Shown here: positions 33,741-42,920 of the stretch, piece after piece
Layout of the letters: every line of letters starts with the position of its first letter
Numbering within the stretch: the stretch's first letter is position 1
Notes under the pieces: model-generated
The model's database searches: none
Seen by the model: the letters and a program-made list of their open reading frames with translations, nothing else
Told to the model about the DNA's origin: nothing
Assembly (NCBI RefSeq): GCF_013337765.1
Contig: NZ_VBSB01000003.1
Location: 186,001-250,000, forward strand
DNA: 64,000 nt
Source of the DNA: Mycolicibacterium sphagni
GTDB lineage: Bacteria > Actinomycetota > Actinomycetes > Mycobacteriales > Mycobacteriaceae
Reading direction: 5' to 3'
Position numbers and translations under genes: made by a program

Positions 33741-33998
33741 ATGCCGAACGCATCGATCAAGAACGAGAAGATGTACCGGGACCTTCGCAAGGAAGGCAGC
33801 TCGAAAGAAAAGGCCGCCCGCATCTCCAATGCCGCCGCGTCTCGCGGGGCATCAGCTGTTGGTCGCAAAGGTGGCAAGTCAGGCACCTATGACGACTGGA
33901 CAGTGTCCGAACTACGAAAGCGCGCTAAAGAACTCGGGCTTTCGGGCTACTCGAAGCTCACCAAAGGCAAGTTGATCGCGGAACTCCGCGGTCACTGA
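33741..33998 (+). CDS. Small basic protein with SAP/Rho-N-like C-terminus
   Basis: 85 residues from ATG. The N-terminal part (NEKMYRDLRKEGSSKEKAAR) is a DUF7218-like basic segment; the C-terminal part TVSELRKRAKELGLSGYSKL..LIAELRGH matches the Rho N-terminal/SAP fold that binds nucleic acid. Likely a DNA- or RNA-binding stress protein. Lies between the CsbD gene and a small membrane gene on the same strand. Confidence 0.72.
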   Translation: MPNASIKNEKMYRDLRKEGSSKEKAARISNAAASRGASAVGRKGGKSGTYDDWTVSELRKRAKELGLSGYSKLTKGKLIAELRGH

Positions 33999-34016
33999 TA
34001 ATTAGAAGGTCGTGCC

Positions 34017-34172
34017 ATGATTGTTCTCGGAGTCATCCTGTTGGTACTAGGCATCGTTCTCGGGGTCTCCATCCTGCAGACCATCGGAATCATCCTGCTG
34101 GTGGTTGGCGCGGTGCTCTGGATCCTCGGCGCCGTCGGCCGGCCCGTCGGCGGACGCAAAGTTTGGTTCTAG
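34017..34172 (+). CDS. 51-residue membrane protein, DUF6131-like
   Basis: ATG 34017, 18 bases after the previous stop, with AGAAGG upstream. MIVLGVILLVLGIVLGVSIL then TIGIILLVVGAVLWILGAVG, two helices, ending RPVGGRKVWF. Resembles DUF6131 proteins. Role unknown. Confidence 0.7.
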   Translation: MIVLGVILLVLGIVLGVSILQTIGIILLVVGAVLWILGAVGRPVGGRKVWF

Positions 34173-34174
34173 AC

Positions 34175-34798
34175 CTACGCACCAGGTACCGCGGTGCGAG
34201 CCGCCACCGATTCTGGTGACCGGGTGTCGAATACCGCGATGACGACGTCGTCATCGCGGTATTCGCCTATCTGATACAGGCCGGGTGTATCGGCGATGAC
34301 GGCGTTGGCGGCGTCGCCTGACAGTGGATAGTCGGCCACCGGATGGCGCCAATGCGCTGCGATCACCGTGACGTCGGAGTGCAGGCGAGGTAGCTCGCGA
34401 TCGAGCGTCGCTCGAAGTGTCGGGGCATCGAAGTAGTAGGCAATCTCGGAGATGACGACCAAGTCAAAATCATGTGCTGGCCAAGGCATATCAAAGGCAC
34501 GGCGTAACAGGGTCACGTCATCGCGGTGCCCGCTCCTGCGCAGCCGTGCATCAGCGTGCGTCAACGCGCCCTCGGCGATGTCGATGGCCGTCACGTGATC
34601 GCAGCGAGCGCTGAGGTGCTCGGTGAGGGCCCCGATCGAACATCCCGGCTCGAACGCATGCCGGTAGCGTTCCTCGGGTAGCAGCGCCAGGGTGATCGCG
34701 TACTTGCGGCTTTCGTACCAACGTGATCCGAGCTGCCATGGGTCCTCGGACGCCTCGTAGAGGGCGTCGAAATAGTCGTCGGGCAGTCGGGGCGTCAC
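34175..34798 (-). CDS. SAM-dependent methyltransferase (NodS-like)
   Basis: 207 residues from GTG 34798, overlapping the PIG-L stop by GTGA. Reads FEPGCSIGALTEHLSARCDH (SAM loop, motif I, GxG variant), then VTAIDIAEGALTHADARLRR, and DLVVISEIAYYF. NodS/class I methyltransferase pattern. Last gene of a four-gene overlapping operon, so it probably methylates a product of the PIG-L/glycosyltransferase pathway. Confidence 0.85.
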   Translation of the reverse strand: MTPRLPDDYFDALYEASEDPWQLGSRWYESRKYAITLALLPEERYRHAFEPGCSIGALTEHLSARCDHVTAIDIAEGALTHADARLRRSGHRDDVTLLRRAFDMPWPAHDFDLVVISEIAYYFDAPTLRATLDRELPRLHSDVTVIAAHWRHPVADYPLSGDAANAVIADTPGLYQIGEYRDDDVVIAVFDTRSPESVAARTAVPGA

Positions 34799-35559
34799 CG
34801 GAACACCACCTCGCCCACGGTGTGAAGCCGTGACAGGACATGCGGCGGCACAATCGGATCGCGGCCATCGTCTGGGTCGAGCTGACTGCGGAACACCGCA
34901 GCGGCCTGTTGTTTGCGTTCGGCCGCAACGGGATCCAGCATCACTCGGGATGTGCGCTGCCACGGTACCTGCGTATCGCCGGGACGGGCCCAGTGCCACA
35001 TCCAGACCGGATACTCCAACAGGACCGCGCCGGTGCGGGAGGTGGCGACCGCCGCGGCACGTCCGACCGCCTCGTGATCGGGATGACCGTCGCCACGCCA
35101 CGTTGCCGCGCACCACGTCCCGGCCGCGCGATCGGCCAGCATGTCGGTCAGGACGTCGGCCAACCGGGATTCCGCATCGGCCAGTCCGCCGTCGCGAAGG
35201 CCGAGAAAACTCGGCGGACGCAGGCCGAGCAGGGTGGCCGCGTGCCGTGACTCGCGGCGCCTGCACTGTTCGAGGTGGGTCTTTTCCTGCGCAGACAGGC
35301 CGGGCCAGGCGCCGCCGCCATCGCTGGCGACGACAGTGTGCACATCGATACCGCGGGCCGCGATCGCGCTGGCCGCGCCGCCGAAGCCGAGTATCTCGTC
35401 GTCGGGATGCGGTGCCACCACAAGCAGACCCGGGCAGTGATCGAGTTGGAGCGGCTGGAATTGGTACCCCCACTCCAACCAGGCCTGCGCCGGTGTACCC
35501 CCTTGGGCGATCGGCACGTCGGCGAATCGCGCGGCGTTGCTCGCCGTGGCCGGGGTCAT
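34795..35559 (-). CDS. PIG-L family deacetylase
   Basis: 254 residues. Metal-binding PHPDDE as VVAPHPDDEILGFGG (His/Asp ligands) and the second His in RGDGHPDHEAVGRA. Family members deacetylate N-acetylglucosamine conjugates, such as MshB and GlcNAc-PI de-N-acetylase. Start overlaps the upstream acyl-CoA-dehydrogenase-like stop (35556) by ATGA. A sugar N-deacetylase fits between a glycosyltransferase and a methyltransferase. Substrate unknown. Confidence 0.88.
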   Translation of the reverse strand: MTPATASNAARFADVPIAQGGTPAQAWLEWGYQFQPLQLDHCPGLLVVAPHPDDEILGFGGAASAIAARGIDVHTVVASDGGGAWPGLSAQEKTHLEQCRRRESRHAATLLGLRPPSFLGLRDGGLADAESRLADVLTDMLADRAAGTWCAATWRGDGHPDHEAVGRAAAVATSRTGAVLLEYPVWMWHWARPGDTQVPWQRTSRVMLDPVAAERKQQAAAVFRSQLDPDDGRDPIVPPHVLSRLHTVGEVVFR

Positions 35560-36497
35560 CGGGCCACCAGGTGACCCAGCGCCGCGAGATCTTTCTCGGC
35601 ATGGCTTTGCCTGACGTACATGGTCAGATCCGCGACGCGGCGGGCGTGCGCCGCATCAAGCGCCAACGGGGTGGGGCCGAGTGCGCGGGCCGTGCGAGCG
35701 ATGGACTCGTCGACGGCCGTTTCGACCACCGCCCGTAGCCGCCGGGCCGCTACTTCGCCACGATCGCTGGCTGGACCGGCATCGACCTGCTCGGCGGTGC
35801 TGGCCAGGAGCGCGTCGGCAGCGGCCAGCGCTGCGTCGACCGCGCCGAGATGGGCCGCGGCGTGCGGGTCATCGCCGCCTCCCGCAGCTTTGTCGGCCAC
35901 CGCCCGGTACAGCGGTGCCGCGACGGCGCGCGTGGCGCCCAGCCAGCACGCGGCGACCCCGGCCGCGCCATGCCAGAAACCGGGTCGGCGTAGATAGTCG
36001 CCTAGCCCGCCGACCGGGATGGCCGGTACGGCGGTGAATTGCACTGAGCGGGTATCGGAGTCGGCCATGCCCGCATTGCGCCAGGTGCTCGGCAGCGGAT
36101 GAACACCTTGGCCGTGCAGATCCACGGCGTACAAGCCACGTTGCCCCGCTGCGGTGGTGGCGGTCACCAGCGCAGCCGCGCACAACCCGGCACCCGAGCA
36201 CCACGCCTTGGTGCCGCTCAACGACACCAGGTCGCCCTCGAGGTGGGCGTTCACCGTGGCGTCGGGGGACTCGGCCGCCCACACTCCCCAGAGCTGGCCG
36301 GGGCGCACCTGCGGGCCGCGCAACTCGGCCAGGATCGCGACGGCGTCGGTGTGGGCCTCGGCCAGCCGGCCCGCCACCACGTCGACCTCGCACAGGTCGG
36401 CCAACGTGCGCCACCGCGACAACGTTCGGCCCGAACCGGGCAGTGGCAGATCCAACTCGCCGGCGTCCAGCCACCGCTGCACCAACGCGGCCGTCAC
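35556..36497 (-). CDS. Acyl-CoA dehydrogenase-like protein, short
   Basis: 313 residues against about 380-400 for typical family members. Fits the middle and C-terminal folds: LWGVWAAESPDATVNAHLEG, DLVSLSGTKAWCSGAGLCAA (FAD-binding strand region), then helical RRVADLTMYVRQSHAEKDLA at the end. The usual N-terminal helical domain looks shortened, and I cannot identify the catalytic Glu. Overlaps both neighbours by four bases. Its presence between a glycosyltransferase and a PIG-L enzyme is odd. Confidence 0.72.
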   Translation of the reverse strand: MTAALVQRWLDAGELDLPLPGSGRTLSRWRTLADLCEVDVVAGRLAEAHTDAVAILAELRGPQVRPGQLWGVWAAESPDATVNAHLEGDLVSLSGTKAWCSGAGLCAAALVTATTAAGQRGLYAVDLHGQGVHPLPSTWRNAGMADSDTRSVQFTAVPAIPVGGLGDYLRRPGFWHGAAGVAACWLGATRAVAAPLYRAVADKAAGGGDDPHAAAHLGAVDAALAAADALLASTAEQVDAGPASDRGEVAARRLRAVVETAVDESIARTARALGPTPLALDAAHARRVADLTMYVRQSHAEKDLAALGHLVAR

Positions 36498-37219
36498 GCG
36501 CTGTCCTTCGCGGGCCGCGCCAGTACCGTGCGCAGGTGAGCGGCGAATCCCGCTGGTGCGCGGCCGATCTGGCGTGCCGATGTGACGACCGAGAGCCGCG
36601 TGTCTCGCCGGATCCGGTATCCCGCCAGTTCAAAGCGGCGCACCAGGTCGACGTCCTCGCCGGTCGCCCGTTCTGTGAATCCGCCGACGCGCCAGTAGGC
36701 GTCGGCCGCGAAACCCATGTTTGCGCCGTGGATGTGCTCATGGCGACCGCGGTCCGGGTGGATCTTGGCGTGATACGCGCGAAGGTAGCGCCGAGCCGCG
36801 GCGGCCGGGATATGCCGCCAGTTGCTGATGCGGACGACGCCGAGCACCATGTCGACTTGCGCGGTGAGCTGACGGGTCAGCCAGTTGGGGTCGACGCGGC
36901 TATCCGCGTCGGTGGTCGCGTACCAGACGCCCGCATCGGTGGAACCGTCCCCGAGTTTGTCGCGTGCAAACGAGAAGCCGGCAGCCCGGGTCTTGCCCAC
37001 GTTCTGGACGTCGATCGTCACGAAGTGAACAGCCGGGCCGAAGCGGTCCACCAGCGAACTGCTGCCGTCGTCGCACGCGTCCAGGACCACCACCACAGCC
37101 ACCGGGATATCGACGTGCGCAGCGGCAGCCAAGACGGCGGCCAGGCTATCCGGCAACGCCGTCGCCTCATTGTGTGCGGGTATCACGATCACTGCCCGGT
37201 CGAAACGTCGTGTGGTCAC
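36494..37219 (-). CDS. Family 2 glycosyltransferase
   Basis: 241 residues from GTG 37219 (an earlier in-frame start at 37264 is possible). RAVIVIPAHNEATALPDSLA opens the GT-A fold, DVQNVGKTRAAGFSFARDKL follows, and the metal-binding motif is TTDADSRVDP (DxD). The end includes GGFTERATGEDVDLVRRFEL, the acceptor ED motif. First gene of the four-gene overlapping operon. Transfers a sugar from an NDP- or polyprenyl-sugar to an unknown acceptor. Confidence 0.87.
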   Translation of the reverse strand: MTTRRFDRAVIVIPAHNEATALPDSLAAVLAAAAHVDIPVAVVVVLDACDDGSSSLVDRFGPAVHFVTIDVQNVGKTRAAGFSFARDKLGDGSTDAGVWYATTDADSRVDPNWLTRQLTAQVDMVLGVVRISNWRHIPAAAARRYLRAYHAKIHPDRGRHEHIHGANMGFAADAYWRVGGFTERATGEDVDLVRRFELAGYRIRRDTRLSVVTSARQIGRAPAGFAAHLRTVLARPAKDSA

Positions 37220-37297
37220 GCCCCTGAAATAGCCGCTAACCGTGCATTTCACACCCGACGGCACAAAATGCCTCGCGCTGGGTCATGATCGACCACC

Positions 37298-38386
37298 ATG
37301 GGCGTCACCGCAGCTTCGAAGAACAACCGCCGCGCTCGTCGTGGTCCGATCACTCGCAATGCTGTCGGCCCGGCCAGTGCGGAAGCGTTTGTGATCATTG
37401 CCATCACGACGATCCTGCTGACCCGCCTCTATCTGAAGCTCACCGGCTACCCGCAGATCGGCGGCGGCCAGCTGCACATCGCGCACGCGTTGTGGGGCGG
37501 GGCCCTGATGATGCTGGCGCTGTTGATCGGTTGGCTGACACTGGGTTTCGGAACCCGAGTGGTGGCCGTGATTACAGGCGGGGTCGGATTCGGTCTTTTC
37601 CTCGACGAGGTGGGGAAATTCGTCACCAAGGACAACGACTATTTCTACGGGCCTGCGGCCGAGATCATGTACGTGCTGGTATGTCTGATCCTCGTCGGTG
37701 CCCGCCTGGTGCGGGCGATCCGCCCGCTCAGCGCGCACGAATGCCTGGCCTCGGCCGCCTCGATCGCCGCCGACGGGATAGCCCGCGGTCTGGCCGACCA
37801 TCGGCGCGAGATCGGCCTTCGCCTGGTCGAACAGGCCCGCGCCGGGGGAGCGCCATCCGCCGACGTCGAGCACGTCCACTCGCTCCTGCTGTCAGCCGGT
37901 CATGCCAGCGATCGGCTGCACCGCCTGCAGAAGTGGGCTGCGCGGTTGATCCCCAACGTGTTTCGCAGCCCGAAGTGGGTGCCGTGGGTGGGGTGGCTAC
38001 TGGTGGCGGGCGCGGTCTTCGGCCTGTTCTTCCACACGCTCGGCATTGCACTCGGCGGCTATTTCTTCGAGGACAAAGACATCAAGGTTCACCTCGACGG
38101 CAAGAGCCCGGCCACCATCATCCTGTTGATCGCCGCCGGGCTGACGTTGGCGATGGCGCTGCCCGCGATGATCGCACTGCCGCGTACCAATAAGTTGTGG
38201 CCCCTGCGCTTTCTGCGCAGCGCGGCCTTGACGTTCACGTTCCTCAGTGCGCTCGTCCACTTCGCCACCGAGGGTTTCGCGGCGCTGATCACGTTGTCGA
38301 TCGGGCTGTTCGGGCTGGCCATCCTGTCGTATCAACTCGACGTGGCAGCCGGGAAGGCGATACCCGTGACCGCCGCCAAGACCTGA
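37298..38386 (+). CDS. Integral membrane protein of unknown function
   Basis: 362 residues. Basic N-terminus, then about four helices (VIIAITTILLTRLYLKL, ALWGGALMMLALLIGWL, VVAVITGGVGFGLFLD, IMYVLVCLILVGARLV), a 110-residue soluble helical region, and about four more helices to the end. FGLFLDEVGKFVTKDNDYFY lies in the loop after the third helix. Its start is 78 bases from the divergent glycosyltransferase. No family recognised. Confidence 0.75.
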   Translation: MGVTAASKNNRRARRGPITRNAVGPASAEAFVIIAITTILLTRLYLKLTGYPQIGGGQLHIAHALWGGALMMLALLIGWLTLGFGTRVVAVITGGVGFGLFLDEVGKFVTKDNDYFYGPAAEIMYVLVCLILVGARLVRAIRPLSAHECLASAASIAADGIARGLADHRREIGLRLVEQARAGGAPSADVEHVHSLLLSAGHASDRLHRLQKWAARLIPNVFRSPKWVPWVGWLLVAGAVFGLFFHTLGIALGGYFFEDKDIKVHLDGKSPATIILLIAAGLTLAMALPAMIALPRTNKLWPLRFLRSAALTFTFLSALVHFATEGFAALITLSIGLFGLAILSYQLDVAAGKAIPVTAAKT

Positions 38387-38387
38387 C

Positions 38388-39044
38388 TCAGCGCAGATTT
38401 GCTTGCGCCGCATCGACCACCTTCGTGGCCACCTCGGCCAACGGGACATTGGCGTCGTGCGACAGCTGACGCAGCATTTCGAAAGCCTGGTCGGCATGCA
38501 TCGCGTAGCGCTCCATGATCATGCCCTTGGCTTGCCCGATGATGTCGCGACTGGCCAGCGCCTCCTGGAACTGCGCTTCCCGTCGGGCCGCGTCCCACAC
38601 CAACGCGACGTGGGCCGCGAACAGTGAACCCAGCTGCCGGGTGCGTTCATCGAAAGCATGTGGGCGCTCGGCGAATACATTCAACGTCCCCATCGGCTTG
38701 CCGTCGACGAACAGCGGGAAGCCCATGATGCTGCGCACCGGTGTGCTGTCCAGGGCCTCGGCACGAAACTTCGGCCAGCGGGTCTCTTGCGACAGGTCTT
38801 TCACGTGGACGGTGTCGGACTGCCCGGTCGAGGACAGGCACGGGCCTTCGCGGTGGCGGCGCTGGATCGCGTCGATGCGCTCGGCCCAGGGATGCGTCGA
38901 GGCGGGGGTGCCGATGTCGCAGTGGCCCGATGTCACCGTGACGTTCGCGTAGTCGGCGCCGGGCAATTCCGCCGCGGCTTGGTGGGCGATCTCGGCGATC
39001 CGGGTGGCCACTTCCGTCGGAAGGGCAGCATCGTCGACCGGCAT
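38388..39044 (-). CDS. GAF-ANTAR domain transcription antitermination regulator
   Basis: 218 residues. GAF domain (about 20-150; RSIMGFPLFVDGKPMGTLNV) followed by ANTAR (about 160-215; IIGQAKGMIMERYAMHADQA, then FEMLRQLSHDANVPLAEVAT). ANTAR binds paired RNA hairpins to prevent termination; the GAF domain senses a ligand. Cytosolic. Ends one base from the convergent membrane gene. Confidence 0.87.
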   Translation of the reverse strand: MPVDDAALPTEVATRIAEIAHQAAAELPGADYANVTVTSGHCDIGTPASTHPWAERIDAIQRRHREGPCLSSTGQSDTVHVKDLSQETRWPKFRAEALDSTPVRSIMGFPLFVDGKPMGTLNVFAERPHAFDERTRQLGSLFAAHVALVWDAARREAQFQEALASRDIIGQAKGMIMERYAMHADQAFEMLRQLSHDANVPLAEVATKVVDAAQANLR

Positions 39045-39091
39045 GTTTCAGCCATACCCACCGCCGCCGAGCCCAACCGTCCGGCTCGGGT

Positions 39092-39589
39092 TCACACCAC
39101 CGACAGATAGCGCCGGGTGATCACTCGCTGAACGATCGAGGCGACCGGTGCCCCGATTTGGCTCCACCACGTCGCGGGGGTGGAGAACGCGACCACCTCG
39201 GCATGGACGGACTCATCGGCGGGCTCGAAGCGCACCCCGAACATCTCCTCACCCGCCACCGCGTGGCCGGGCAGGCTGCCGTACGCGAAGCCGCGGTGAT
39301 TGGGTTCGTCGACCACATAGACCACCCGGCAGGGCGCTGAAAACGGCCCCAGCCGGCCCAGCACATCGGTGCCGACCTCGGCCACCTCGGTGGTCGCTGT
39401 GACGCGCAGGCCCGCACCGCGCAGCATTCCGTAGCGCATCACCGCGTCGGCCGCCTGCTCGAAACGGGCCCGGCCGCTGCCGATCTGTGAGGACAGCCGC
39501 ACATGGTGGTAGCCGGCGGGCAGATCCGCCGCGGTCGCACCCACCTCGGTATAGGTCAACGGGCGGCCGGCCAGGTCGCTGAGCTTCAC
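39092..39589 (-). CDS. DUF1990 family protein
   Basis: 165 residues from GTG 39589 with AAGGTGGAC upstream. KLSDLAGRPLTYTEVGATAA, HHVRLSSQIGSGRARFEQAA, GTDVLGRLGPFSAPCRVVYV and GYGSLPGHAVAGEE-type stretches fit DUF1990. Function unknown in the family. Divergent from the thioesterase gene over about 130 bases that include a palindrome. Confidence 0.8.
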   Translation of the reverse strand: MKLSDLAGRPLTYTEVGATAADLPAGYHHVRLSSQIGSGRARFEQAADAVMRYGMLRGAGLRVTATTEVAEVGTDVLGRLGPFSAPCRVVYVVDEPNHRGFAYGSLPGHAVAGEEMFGVRFEPADESVHAEVVAFSTPATWWSQIGAPVASIVQRVITRRYLSVV

Positions 39590-39661
39590 GGGTCCACCTT
39601 GCCACCTGCGCCACTCCTCCTCATCGCTCGTGCCTCGCTCTGCATCGTCGTCGGCGCGGCC

Positions 39662-39675
39662 AGTACTTACGTACT
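39662..39675. promoter_or_regulatory. Inverted repeat AGTAC-N4-GTACT
   Basis: Perfect 5-base arms at 39662-39675, in the region between the DUF1990 and thioesterase start codons. Position suggests an operator or part of a divergent promoter; no regulator is adjacent. Confidence 0.4.
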
Positions 39676-39717
39676 CTCGAGGTGAGCCGCCGGTACCCGG
39701 CGGCATACGGTAACCAG

Positions 39718-40365
39718 GTGGCAGAGGACATGACGGCGATCCGTGAAGCCGTGGCGGCGCTGCACCCGGGCGGAGGATTCAATCCGCCGGAGCCGACCAC
39801 CAAGGGCGGCCCTGACTACGGCCGGTTCATCGAGGCCGTCCGCGATCTGCAGGATCGCGCGCGTGCCGTCGATGCGCCCGACGAGGTGATCACCAAAGCC
39901 GCCGAGCTGCTGGAGCAGGCATCGGCGCTGTTGACGCCGTACGACGCCGATGAGTGGTCGACCCCCTCGGGCCGACGGATGGACCTGCCGATGCGCGGCA
40001 GCATCGTGACCGTCCCCAACGAGACCGCGGTCGGTGAGGACGGGCGGCTGCGGGGTTGGGTCCGGTTTCGGCGCTATCATCTGGGCCGCAATGGAGCCGT
40101 GCACGGTGGGTTCATCGCCCATCTCTTCGACTCGGTGCTGGGCAAGACGTCGTTCCTGGTCACCGGCGGGCCCTACCAGCGCACCGCCTATCTGCACGTC
40201 AACTATCGCAAGATCGTGCCCATCGAGAAGGAACTCCAGGTCGACGCCGGGATGCTGCGCACCGAGGGCCGCAAGATCTTCGTCGACATCCGGCTCTCCG
40301 ACGGCGACGACCTGCTCGCCGACGGGGAAGGGCTGTTCGTGACGCTCAAACCGGGGCAGCCATGA
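39718..40365 (+). CDS. PaaI-type hotdog thioesterase
   Basis: About 215 residues from GTG 39718 (ATG 39730 is an alternative with AGAGGAC just upstream). The hotdog core RYHLGRNGAVHGGFIAHLFD carries the HGG motif, then VHGG...YLHVNYRKIVPIEKEL and KIFVDIRLSDGDDLLADGEG. The first 90 residues are a helical extension. Cleaves acyl-CoA thioesters. Overlaps the next gene by ATGA. Confidence 0.85.
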   Translation: MAEDMTAIREAVAALHPGGGFNPPEPTTKGGPDYGRFIEAVRDLQDRARAVDAPDEVITKAAELLEQASALLTPYDADEWSTPSGRRMDLPMRGSIVTVPNETAVGEDGRLRGWVRFRRYHLGRNGAVHGGFIAHLFDSVLGKTSFLVTGGPYQRTAYLHVNYRKIVPIEKELQVDAGMLRTEGRKIFVDIRLSDGDDLLADGEGLFVTLKPGQP

Positions 40366-40775
40366 AGCACTGGTTGCGCGCGTGGGCGCGCCGACGTGAC
40401 CGCCTGCGGAAACGTCCGATCGCCGATTTCGTCTACCGGGTCGTGGTGGGGGTCGTCGGGCTCGCCGTGCTGCTGGTCGGGATCGTCGCGATTCCGTACC
40501 CCGGCCCCGGCTGGGCGATCGTGTTCGTCGGGCTGGCGATCCTGGCCACCGAGTTCTATTGGGCGCACCGCACCCTGTCGTTCACCCGCGGGCGCTACGA
40601 CAGTGCGATGGCATGGTTCCGCAGGCAAGGCTGGTTCGTACAGGCGCTGGGTGCGGTGTTCACCGCCGCGGTGGTGGTGGCCACGCTGTGGCTGGTCGGT
40701 GCGGTCGGCTGGTCGGCTGGGCTGCTGGGCTTGGACCATCCCGCGTTGGACAGCCCCATCGGCCTCGGTGCCTGA
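40362..40775 (+). CDS. TIGR02611-type small membrane protein
   Basis: 137 residues from ATG 40362, overlapping the thioesterase stop. Basic N-terminus RAWARRRDRLRKRP, then two helices around the conserved IPYPGPGWAIVFVGLAILAT, followed by a helix at about 95-117. The PGPGW signature is typical. Function unknown. Next gene (thrS) starts 85 bases on. Confidence 0.8.
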   Translation: MKHWLRAWARRRDRLRKRPIADFVYRVVVGVVGLAVLLVGIVAIPYPGPGWAIVFVGLAILATEFYWAHRTLSFTRGRYDSAMAWFRRQGWFVQALGAVFTAAVVVATLWLVGAVGWSAGLLGLDHPALDSPIGLGA

Positions 40776-40859
40776 CCAGCACCCCGATAACATGGTCGCG
40801 TCCGACCGCGAGCAATTGCGGCGGTGGTTTATGTCGACATCAGCCGAAAGAGGCCAGCA

Positions 40860-42920
40860 ATGAGCGCCCCCGCACACCCCGCACCCGCAGCCCCGATCCG
40901 GGTGCCTGCCGGGACTACGGCGGGCGCTGCGGTGCGCGACGCAGGCCTGCCGGGCCGCGGTGAACCCGGCGCGATCGTCGTCGTGCGCGACGGTGAGGAC
41001 AAGCTGCACGATCTGAGCTGGACGCCCGACTCCGACGCTGAGGTCATTCCGGTGGCCGCCGACACCGACGAGGGCCGCAGCGTGATCCGCCATTCAGCGG
41101 CCCACGTGCTGGCCCAGGCGGTGCAGGAGCTGTTCCCGCAGGCCAAGCTCGGCATCGGCCCGCCGATCACCGACGGCTTCTACTACGACTTCGACGTGCC
41201 CGAGGCGTTCACGCCCGAGGATCTCGAGGCGCTCGAGAAGCGGATGCGCAAGATCGTCAAGGACGGTCAGCTGTTCTCGCGACGGGTCTACGAATCCAAA
41301 GAGCAAGCGCGAAGCGAACTCGCCGGCGAGCCCTACAAGCTGGAGCTGGTCTCTGGAGATCTGACCAAGTCCGACGATCCTGAAGTCATGGAGGTCGGTG
41401 GCGACGAGCTGACCGCCTATGACAACCTCAATCCCCGTACTCGCGAACGCATTTGGGGTGACTTGTGCCGCGGTCCGCACATCCCCACCACCAAGGACAT
41501 CCCCGCGTTCAAGCTCACCCGCAGCTCGGCCGCGTACTGGCGTGGTGACCAGAACAACGCCAGCCTGCAACGCATCTACGGCACCGCGTGGGAGTCGCAG
41601 GAGGCTCTGGACCGCCACCTCGAGCTGATCGAGGAGGCCCAGCGCCGCGACCACCGCAGGCTCGGCGTCGAGCTGGATCTGTTCAGCTTCCCCGACGAAT
41701 TGGGTTCGGGCCTACCGGTTTTCCACCCGAAGGGCGGGATCATCCGGCGGGAGCTGGAGGACTATTCGCGCCGAAAGCATGAGCAGGCCGGCTACGAGTT
41801 CGTCAACACCCCGCACATCACCAAGGAACAGCTCTACATCACCTCGGGGCACCTGGAGTGGTACGCCGACGGCATGTTTCCGCCGATGCACATCGACGCC
41901 GAGTTCGACGAGGACGGCACGCTGCGCAAGCCGGGGCAGGACTACTACCTCAAGCCGATGAACTGCCCGATGCACCATCTGATCTACCGGTCGCGAGGGC
42001 GGTCCTATCGCGAACTTCCGTTGCGGCTGTTCGAGTTCGGCTCGGTCTACCGCTACGAGAAATCCGGCGTGGTGCACGGGCTGACCCGGGTGCGCGGGAT
42101 GACCCAGGACGACGCGCACATCTACACCACCCGCGAACAGATGCGCGACGAGCTCGCGTCGCTGCTGCAGTTCGTGCTCGACCTGCTCGCCGACTACGGT
42201 CTGAACGACTTCTATCTGGAACTGTCGACGAGGAACCCGGAGAAGTCGGTCGGCGCGGACGAGATGTGGGACGAGGCCACCGAAACCCTGCGTGAGGTCG
42301 CCGAAGCGTCGGGGCTGCAGCTGGTTCCCGATCCCGGCGGTGCGGCGTTCTACGGACCCAAGATCTCCGTTCAGGTCAAGGATGCGCTGGGCCGCAGCTG
42401 GCAGATGTCGACCATCCAGCTCGACTTCAACATGCCGGACCGGTTCGAGCTGGAGTACACCGCCGCCGACGGCACCCGTCAGCGCCCGGTGCTGATCCAC
42501 CGCGCACTGTTCGGCTCGATCGAGCGGTTCTTCGGGGTGCTGACCGAGCACTACGCGGGTGCCTTCCCGGTGTGGCTGGCCCCGGTGCAGGTGGTCGGCA
42601 TTCCCGTCGCCGACGCACATGTGGCGTACCTGGAAGACGTTGCCGCCGAGCTGAAATCACTCGGCGTGCGGGTCCAGGTCGACAGCAGCGATGACCGGAT
42701 GGCCAAGAAGATCGTCAATCACACCAACCAGAAGGTGCCGTTCATGCTGCTCGCGGGCGACCGTGATGTCGAAGCAGGCGCCGTGAGTTTCCGGTTCGGT
42801 GACCGCAGCCAGATCAACGGGGTGCCAAGGGCGCAGGCGGCTGCCACGATCAAGAAATGGATCGCCGACCGCGAGAATGCAACTCCCACAGCCGAACTGG
42901 TGAAGGTCGATGGTGGCTGA
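40860..42920 (+). CDS. thrS: Threonyl-tRNA synthetase
   Basis: 686 residues from ATG 40860. The editing domain has [16 protein letters not shown] (HxxxH), and the class II core includes [30 protein letters not shown] (Cys zinc ligand), [13 protein letters not shown] (His) and [16 protein letters not shown] (His), then a C-terminal anticodon-binding domain. The N-terminal TGS-like domain is short. Charges tRNA-Thr with threonine. First gene of the thrS-HIT-PIM-lipid block; overlaps the HIT gene by 11 bases. Confidence 0.97.
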   Translation: MSAPAHPAPAAPIRVPAGTTAGAAVRDAGLPGRGEPGAIVVVRDGEDKLHDLSWTPDSDAEVIPVAADTDEGRSVIRHSAAHVLAQAVQELFPQAKLGIGPPITDGFYYDFDVPEAFTPEDLEALEKRMRKIVKDGQLFSRRVYESKEQARSELAGEPYKLELVSGDLTKSDDPEVMEVGGDELTAYDNLNPRTRERIWGDLCRGPHIPTTKDIPAFKLTRSSAAYWRGDQNNASLQRIYGTAWESQEALDRHLELIEEAQRRDHRRLGVELDLFSFPDELGSGLPVFHPKGGIIRRELEDYSRRKHEQAGYEFVNTPHITKEQLYITSGHLEWYADGMFPPMHIDAEFDEDGTLRKPGQDYYLKPMNCPMHHLIYRSRGRSYRELPLRLFEFGSVYRYEKSGVVHGLTRVRGMTQDDAHIYTTREQMRDELASLLQFVLDLLADYGLNDFYLELSTRNPEKSVGADEMWDEATETLREVAEASGLQLVPDPGGAAFYGPKISVQVKDALGRSWQMSTIQLDFNMPDRFELEYTAADGTRQRPVLIHRALFGSIERFFGVLTEHYAGAFPVWLAPVQVVGIPVADAHVAYLEDVAAELKSLGVRVQVDSSDDRMAKKIVNHTNQKVPFMLLAGDRDVEAGAVSFRFGDRSQINGVPRAQAAATIKKWIADRENATPTAELVKVDGG

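Noticed and set aside
34830..35738. 302-codon plus-strand frame
   Set aside because: Antisense of the PIG-L and acyl-CoA-dehydrogenase-like genes.
41712..42620. 302-codon minus-strand frame inside thrS
   Set aside because: Shadow of thrS with no family resemblance.
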